This document shows positions 59,100-64,000 of a stretch of DNA of 64,000 nucleotides, piece after piece. This DNA comes from an uncultured Butyricicoccus sp. (GTDB lineage: Bacteria; Bacillota; Clostridia; Oscillospirales; Butyricicoccaceae). The first letter of the stretch is position 1. Every line of letters begins with the position of its first letter. The stretch spans positions 186,001 through 250,000 of the forward strand of contig NZ_CALWJM010000001.1 in assembly GCF_944381005.1 (NCBI RefSeq), in the 5' to 3' direction. Under the pieces are notes generated by a model that saw only the letters and a program-made list of their open reading frames with translations, had not been told where the DNA came from and searched no databases. The position numbers and the translations under genes were made by a program.

Positions 59100-60119
59100 A
59101 TGATTGTTGTAATGAAAAATGGTACGACCGATGAGCACATCGCGCACCTGACCCAATGGCTGGGTGACCGCTATGGCATCCATGTCAATCCGGTCGTCGG
59201 CACCGGCACCACCATTTTGGCGCTGGTTGGTGACACGGCTGCTGTGGACAAAGATGCCCTGCTGCGTGACCCGCAGGTCGAACGCATCACCAAGGTGCAG
59301 GAGCCGTTCAAGCTGGCAAACCGTCGAATGCACCCGCAGGATACCACGGTAGAGATTGCACCCGGCGTGGTGGTCGGCGGCAAGAAAATCGTCGTGATGG
59401 CTGGCCCGTGCTCGGTCGAGAGCCGCGACCAGATTATTGACGTTGCCAAGCACGTTAAGGCAGAGGGTGCAACCGTACTGCGCGGCGGCGCATGGAAGCC
59501 CCGCTCCTCCCCGTACTCGTTCCAAGGACTCAAGGCAGAAGGTCTTGACCTGCTGCACGAGGCACACAAGGAAACCGGTCTGCCCGTTGTAACCGAAATC
59601 ACCAACCCCAAAAATATTGAACTGTTTTTGGATAAGTGCGACTGCTTCCAGGTCGGCGCACGCAATATGCAGAACTTTGATTTGCTCAAAGAACTGGGCC
59701 AGACCCGCAAGCCCGTTCTGCTCAAGCGCGGCTTTGCCAACACAATGGAAGAATTCCTGATGTCGGCAGAGTACGTCATGGCAGGCGGCAATGAGAATGT
59801 CATTCTGTGTGAGCGCGGCATTCGTACCTACGAAACCTACACCCGCAACACGCTGGATATCTCGGCTGTACCCGTGCTCAAGCGCATGAGCCATTTGCCG
59901 GTTGTCGTTGACCCGTCTCATGCAGGCGGTATCTACTGGATGGTCGAGCCGCTGGCAAAGGCTGCCATTGCCGCCGGTGCCGACGGCCTGATTATCGAAG
60001 TCCACAACGACCCCGCGCACGCCCTGTCCGACGGCGCACAGAGCCTGACTTATGATTCCTTCCACGAAACCATGCAGTCCATTCGCCGCGTGGCGGAAGC
60101 GGTTGGCCGCGAAGTCTGA
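59100..60119 (+). CDS. aroF: 3-deoxy-7-phosphoheptulonate synthase (DAHP synthase, AroAI-beta type)
   Basis: A 339-residue DAHP synthase with an N-terminal ferredoxin-like regulatory domain (about 1-75), as in the Thermotoga enzyme, which binds Phe/Tyr. The barrel has the metal and substrate motifs MAGPCSVES, GGAWKPRSSPYSFQG, KRGFANTMEEF and VVDPSHAGG. It condenses PEP and erythrose 4-phosphate at the entry to the shikimate pathway. First gene after the T-box leader, with a GAAAGGAAG ribosome binding site. A hairpin at 60133-60167 separates it from aroB and may reduce readthrough. Confidence 0.97.
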   Translation: MIVVMKNGTTDEHIAHLTQWLGDRYGIHVNPVVGTGTTILALVGDTAAVDKDALLRDPQVERITKVQEPFKLANRRMHPQDTTVEIAPGVVVGGKKIVVMAGPCSVESRDQIIDVAKHVKAEGATVLRGGAWKPRSSPYSFQGLKAEGLDLLHEAHKETGLPVVTEITNPKNIELFLDKCDCFQVGARNMQNFDLLKELGQTRKPVLLKRGFANTMEEFLMSAEYVMAGGNENVILCERGIRTYETYTRNTLDISAVPVLKRMSHLPVVVDPSHAGGIYWMVEPLAKAAIAAGADGLIIEVHNDPAHALSDGAQSLTYDSFHETMQSIRRVAEAVGREV

Positions 60120-60132
60120 TTGTCCCCACAAA

Positions 60133-60167
60133 ACGCGCCGGAAACCTGTCTTTTCGGCGCGTCTTTT
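60133..60167 (+). terminator. Terminator-like hairpin between aroF and aroB
   Basis: ACGCGCCG (60133-60140) pairs with CGGCGCGT (60155-60162), extended by AAA/TTT, then TCTTTT. Probably partial. Confidence 0.6.
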
Positions 60168-60221
60168 ATCATGGAACTGTTTTCCGTTTGCCACGTCTAA
60201 CTGAAAGGAGCGTGTCCCCTC

Positions 60222-61265
60222 TTGAAGCAGCTCACCCTATGCGGTGCGGCAGCGCAGTCCGAACTGCGCATTGACCGCGGCTTACTGGGCAATGCCGCCG
60301 CGCAAATCGCGCAGGTATTCTCGCCCAGCCGCGTGCATATCGTCACCGATTCCAACGTTGCTCCCCTGTACCTTGACAAGCTCGCCGCACAATTTGACCT
60401 GCCGGTCAGTTCTACCATACTGCCCGCCGGCGAGGAATATAAACGTCTTTCTTCGGTCGAACGCATTTATCACGACCTGTTAGCCGCCGGCATGACCCGC
60501 AAAGACCTTGTGATTGCACTGGGCGGCGGCGTGACCGGCGACATCACAGGCTTTGCCGCCGCAACCTTTTTGCGCGGCGTGTCGCTGTGCCAGATTCCCA
60601 CCACCCTGCTGGCGCAGGTGGATTCGTCAGTGGGCGGCAAGACCGGCGTTGACCTGCCCGAAGGCAAAAACCTTGTGGGCGCGTTTTACCAGCCCGGTCT
60701 GGTGCTCATCGACCCCAATGTGCTGGACACCCTGCCCAAGGAAACCTTTACCGACGGTATGGCAGAGGTTGTCAAGTACGGCTACATCGCAAACCCTGAG
60801 ATTTTGCGCATGGTGCAAGCACCCGGCTACCGCGCACACATTGAAGATATCATTTATGAGTGTGTCAAAATCAAGCGCGATGTCGTGGCGCAGGACGAAC
60901 ATGACACCGGTTTACGCATGATTTTGAACTTTGGGCACACGGTCGGTCATGCCGCTGAAAAGTTGGGCAACTACACCGAACTGACCCACGGGCAAGCGGT
61001 TGCCATCGGCATGGTTGCCGCTATGCGTCTGTCCAATGCGCTGGGCGCACCCCGCGACCTTGTACCCGAACTGGTCACGCTGCTCAAGGCGCTCGGTCTG
61101 CCGACCGACCTGCCCTATGACCGCGAAGCCATCTTCGGCGCACTACTGTCCGACAAAAAGAAGTTTGGTGCAACGGTCAACTTCATTCTGGTGCGCAACC
61201 CCGGACAGGCGGATATTGTGCCGCTTGCCGCCGAACAGCTCCACACGCTGATTGTCAATCTTTAA
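60222..61265 (+). CDS. aroB: 3-dehydroquinate synthase
   Basis: A 347-residue AroB with a TTG start (KQLTLCGAAAQSELRI) after GAAAGGAG. The NAD-binding segment is IALGGGVTGDITGFAAATFLRG; QVDSSVGGKTGVDLPEGKNLVG is the signature; zinc ligands are in EVVKYGYI, LNFGHTVGHAAE and THGQAVAIGM. It converts DAHP to 3-dehydroquinate. Second gene of the aromatic operon, 20 bases before aroC. Confidence 0.97.
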   Translation: MKQLTLCGAAAQSELRIDRGLLGNAAAQIAQVFSPSRVHIVTDSNVAPLYLDKLAAQFDLPVSSTILPAGEEYKRLSSVERIYHDLLAAGMTRKDLVIALGGGVTGDITGFAAATFLRGVSLCQIPTTLLAQVDSSVGGKTGVDLPEGKNLVGAFYQPGLVLIDPNVLDTLPKETFTDGMAEVVKYGYIANPEILRMVQAPGYRAHIEDIIYECVKIKRDVVAQDEHDTGLRMILNFGHTVGHAAEKLGNYTELTHGQAVAIGMVAAMRLSNALGAPRDLVPELVTLLKALGLPTDLPYDREAIFGALLSDKKKFGATVNFILVRNPGQADIVPLAAEQLHTLIVNL

Positions 61266-61284
61266 GTAAAAGGAGGTGCGCCAA

Positions 61285-62382
61285 ATGGGTTCTACCTTTG
61301 GCAATGCACTCAAAATTTCCATCTTTGGCGAATCGCACGGTGCAGGTATCGGGGTCGTGCTCGACGGCTTTCCTGCCGGTGTGACCTACGACGAGGCATT
61401 TGTGCTGCGCGAGATGGAGCGCCGCGCCCCCGGTCGCAACAAGCAATCGACTGCGCGCCGCGAAGCCGATACCCCGCGCATTTTATCGGGTATCTACAAC
61501 GGCAAGACCACCGGCACACCCATCTGTGCGGTGATTGAAAACACCAACACCCGCTCACAGGATTATCAAGCCCTGCTCGCGCAGCCCCGTCCGGGTCACG
61601 CCGACTACACCGGTCAGGTGCGCTATCACGGCTTTAACGACCCGCGTGGCGGCGGTCATTTTTCCGGTCGTCTGACCGCGCCGCTGGTGTTCGCGGGCGC
61701 ACTGTGTAAACTGTACCTCAAAACCCGCGGCGTGACCGTGGGCGCACACATTCAGTCGATTGCACAGATTCAGGACACTGCCTTTGATGATGTTGCAGTT
61801 TCGGCACAGGAGCTCGACGCACTGCGCTTGCAGGAATATCCGGTCATCAATCCCCGTGCCCGCGACGCCATGCTGTCTGCCATCGAAGATGCGCGCATGG
61901 ATTGCGATTCGGTTGGCGGGGTCATCGAATGTGCCGCCGTCGGTCTGCCCGCCGGTCTTGGCTCGCCCATGTTCGGCTCGGTCGAATCCAAGCTGTCGGC
62001 TATGCTGTTCTCGGTGCCCGCTGTCAAGGGCGTGGAGTTCGGCGTGGGCTTCGGCTTTGCCGAGTATCGCGGCTCACACGCCAATGACCCGATGTATTTG
62101 GATGAATCGGGCACAGTGCGCACCGAAACCAACAACAATGGCGGTGTGCTCGGCGGCATCTCCAGCGGTATGCCCATTGTGTTCCGCACGGTCATCAAGC
62201 CCACCCCCTCGATTGCCAAGCGCCAGAACACCCTCAATGTGCAGACCGGTCAGGTTGAGCCGTTGGAAATCCACGGACGCCATGACCCGTGCATTGTGAC
62301 CCGTGCCGCGCCGGTCATCGAGGCTGCCGCCGCCGTCGCACTCACCGACCTGTATTTGGAGGGCTATGGCTATGCAGACTGA
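61285..62382 (+). CDS. aroC: Chorismate synthase
   Basis: A 365-residue AroC from the ATG at 61285 (MGSTFGNALKISIFGESHGAGIG), seven bases after AAAGGAGGT; a GTG three codons earlier is less likely. Signatures GESHG, RRAPGRNKQSTARREADTP, and the late GISSGMPIVFRTVIKPTPS are present. It makes chorismate from EPSP with reduced FMN. It overlaps pheA by 11 bases. Confidence 0.97.
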   Translation: MGSTFGNALKISIFGESHGAGIGVVLDGFPAGVTYDEAFVLREMERRAPGRNKQSTARREADTPRILSGIYNGKTTGTPICAVIENTNTRSQDYQALLAQPRPGHADYTGQVRYHGFNDPRGGGHFSGRLTAPLVFAGALCKLYLKTRGVTVGAHIQSIAQIQDTAFDDVAVSAQELDALRLQEYPVINPRARDAMLSAIEDARMDCDSVGGVIECAAVGLPAGLGSPMFGSVESKLSAMLFSVPAVKGVEFGVGFGFAEYRGSHANDPMYLDESGTVRTETNNNGGVLGGISSGMPIVFRTVIKPTPSIAKRQNTLNVQTGQVEPLEIHGRHDPCIVTRAAPVIEAAAAVALTDLYLEGYGYAD

Positions 62383-63526
62383 ACCCCGCCCGCTCGACCA
62401 GACCCGCGCCGAAATCACCGAGCTTGACCGCCAGATTCAGCAGCTCTTTTTGCGCCGCATGATGTGCGCCGAACAAGTCGCCGCTTATAAGCTGTCCACC
62501 GGTGATGCTATTCTGAAACCCGACCGCGAACGCTTTTTGCTGGACACACTGGGCGCACAAGTGCCCGAAAATCTGCAACAGGAATACCGTTCGGTACTCA
62601 AAACCGTCATGCGCGTGTCCCGCAAGCATCAATATGAAACCATTCTATCCTGCGAGCCGTCCCGCCTTGACCTGCCGCTAGTTGCCCGCTGTGACCCCGC
62701 CCGCGTGGTCTATCAAGGCTTGCCCGCGTCCTATCAATCACGCGCTGCCGCTGCTATGTTCCCCCATGCCGCGCACATCGACCATGTGCCCACCTTTGAG
62801 GACGTGTTCCGCGCGGTCAGCGAGGGCCATGCCGACACCGGTGTAGTGCCGGTCGAAAACTCGACCGTCGGCACCATCGACGAAGCCTGTGATTTGCTGG
62901 TGCAGTATGACCTGCATATCTCCCATTCCCATGTGGATGCCATTGATAACCGCCTGTGCGCTTGTCCAGGCGCGTCGCTGGACACGGTCAAAACCGTGTT
63001 TTCCATCCGTCCCGCACTCGGTCAGTGTCAGTCCTTTCTCAAAGCGCACGGTCTGACCCAAAAGGAAGCCCCCAATACTGCCGTCGCCGCCCAGCAGGTC
63101 GCGCAAGCCAATGACCCGACCTGTGCGGCAGTGTGTTCGGCACAAGCGGCGGAACTGTATGGATTGACCGTGCTCGCCCACAACATCAACGACGACAAGC
63201 ACAACTGCACCCGCTTTATTGCGGTTTCGCGCGGTCTGTCCGCACAGCCCGACGACAACCGCATTTCGCTGGTGTTCACCCTGCCCCACTGCAATGGTTC
63301 GCTTGCGGCTGCGTTGTCGGTGTGCGCTGACCACGAAATCAACCTGACCGAAATTCATTCGCGCCCTCTGCCCGAAACGCCTTGGAACTATCGTTTTTAT
63401 GTCGATTTGGAGGGCAGTCTGTGCAATCCCGCGGTGCGCGCCATGATTTACCAGCTGGACGAAGAGCTTTCCACCGTCCGCATCTTAGGCAGTTACCGCA
63501 TCTCTGATTCCACCCAAGCGAGGTAA
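62372..63526 (+). CDS. pheA: Bifunctional chorismate mutase/prephenate dehydratase
   Basis: A 384-residue P-protein. An AroQ chorismate mutase (about 1-95, RAEITELDRQIQQLFLRRM) is followed by a prephenate dehydratase domain (about 105-285, with VVPVENSTVGTIDEACDLL and the catalytic TRF in NCTRFIAVS) and a C-terminal ACT domain (about 295-375). In the ACT domain the Phe-binding motifs usually read GALV and ESRP; here they are GSLA and HSRP, so feedback control may differ. ATG at 62372 is eight bases after GGAGGG; another ATG two codons earlier is too close. Confidence 0.96.
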   Translation: MQTEPRPLDQTRAEITELDRQIQQLFLRRMMCAEQVAAYKLSTGDAILKPDRERFLLDTLGAQVPENLQQEYRSVLKTVMRVSRKHQYETILSCEPSRLDLPLVARCDPARVVYQGLPASYQSRAAAAMFPHAAHIDHVPTFEDVFRAVSEGHADTGVVPVENSTVGTIDEACDLLVQYDLHISHSHVDAIDNRLCACPGASLDTVKTVFSIRPALGQCQSFLKAHGLTQKEAPNTAVAAQQVAQANDPTCAAVCSAQAAELYGLTVLAHNINDDKHNCTRFIAVSRGLSAQPDDNRISLVFTLPHCNGSLAAALSVCADHEINLTEIHSRPLPETPWNYRFYVDLEGSLCNPAVRAMIYQLDEELSTVRILGSYRISDSTQAR

Positions 63527-63532
63527 TCCGTT

Positions 63533-64000
63533 ATGAAACTCCATTCTTCCAACGGTCTGCACGGTTCTATCACCGTTCCAGGCGACAAATCGGTTTCCCA
63601 CCGCTCGGTCATGCTGGGCGCACTTGCCGACGGCGTGACCCATGTAACCGGCTTTTTGATGGGCGAGGACTGCCTATCTACCATCGACTGTTTTCGCAAA
63701 ATGGGTGTACGCATCGACGTGGGCGATGACCACACCGTGACTGTACACGGTGTCGGTCTTCATGGACTGACCGCGCCCACCGAACGCCTGTACACCGGCA
63801 ACAGCGGCACAACCACCCGCCTGATTTCGGGTATTCTGTCCGGTCAGTCGTTCGCCAGCACGCTGACCGGCGATGCTTCGATTGAAAAGCGCCCGATGGG
63901 GCGCATCATCACCCCACTGCGACAGATGGGCGCGGTCATTTCGGGCGTGGACGACAAATTCTGCCCGCTCGCGATTGAACCTGGCAAGCTGCATGGCATT
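63533..64000 (+). CDS. aroA: 3-phosphoshikimate 1-carboxyvinyltransferase (EPSP synthase), partial
   Basis: The first 156 residues of EPSP synthase; the frame is open at the right window edge. The N-terminus has the PEP/shikimate-3-phosphate loop VPGDKSVSHRSVMLGAL (K19). LYTGNSGTTTRLISGIL and GDASIEKRPMGRI follow, as in the class II-like enzymes of many Firmicutes. It adds PEP to shikimate 3-phosphate and is the glyphosate target. It starts six bases after pheA with GAGG ahead. aroE and aroK probably follow beyond the window. Confidence 0.97.
   Translation, partial: MKLHSSNGLHGSITVPGDKSVSHRSVMLGALADGVTHVTGFLMGEDCLSTIDCFRKMGVRIDVGDDHTVTVHGVGLHGLTAPTERLYTGNSGTTTRLISGILSGQSFASTLTGDASIEKRPMGRIITPLRQMGAVISGVDDKFCPLAIEPGKLHGI

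Noticed and set aside
59070-60194. A 374-residue minus-strand frame over aroF
   Set aside because: Antisense shadow of DAHP synthase; no recognisable domain or start signal.
1-64000. CRISPR arrays, insertion sequences, prophage, rRNA and tRNA genes
   Set aside because: None were seen: no regular repeats, transposase or integrase genes, or RNA gene signatures in the intergenic regions.

Overview
The window reads as the core chromosome of an endospore-forming, mid-GC Firmicute of class Clostridia. The evidence is spoIIR, cwlD and a complete eight-gene spoIIIA operon, a WalRK-type locus, GlgC/GlgD glycogen synthesis, Prp processing of ribosomal protein L27, a T-box leader, and consistent AGGAGG-type ribosome binding sites. 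The lineage is probably Oscillospirales (Butyricicoccus/Agathobaculum-like). That placement is inferred from gene content and base composition, not tested. No rRNA, tRNA, CRISPR array, insertion sequence or prophage was seen.

Layout. 1-5.3 kb: a partial cation/proton antiporter, an O-antigen-ligase-like membrane protein, cwlD, radA and, converging on radA, spoIIR. 5.3-9.7 kb: ispE, a PHP phosphatase and ackA on the minus strand, with tmcAL on the plus strand; ackA and tmcAL share an unusually symmetric promoter region. 9.7-11.2 kb: an AT-richer islet of two unrecognised exported or membrane-anchored proteins. 11.2-18 kb: rplU-prp-rpmA-obg, then two M16 peptidase-like proteins, lgt and folD. 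18-22.9 kb: ylxM-ffh-rpsP-khpA-rimM-trmD, then a pfkB-family sugar kinase. 23-31.1 kb: a Wal locus (walR-walK-yycH-like-yycI-like, then murA, walJ and rlmH) with a Nudix hydrolase. 31.1-39.4 kb: glgB-glgC-glgD-glgA and a GH13 amylase. 39.6-43.3 kb: cinA, thiI and its likely sulfur donor, a cysteine desulfurase. 43.5-48 kb: purA, ymdB, prs and a GlmU homologue with a reduced N-terminal domain. 48.2-53.2 kb: dnaD- and dnaC/dnaI-like helicase-loading genes, a SbcD/YhaO-like nuclease and a MATE transporter. 53.3-58.6 kb: asp23 and spoIIIAA-AH. 58.7 kb to the end: a T-box-controlled aromatic amino acid operon, aroF-aroB-aroC-pheA-aroA, with aroA cut by the window edge.

Most of the window is housekeeping DNA. 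I did not find a convincing new multi-gene system. The observations most worth following are the vestigial uridyltransferase half of GlmU, the facing ackA/tmcAL promoters inside an inverted repeat, the two-gene islet, the candidate attenuator in the purA leader, the unclear T-box specifier ahead of aroF, and a possible C-rich small RNA after the helicase-loader genes. Many start codons were moved to an internal ATG, GTG or TTG with a good ribosome binding site and family-like N-terminus; this is noted per gene.
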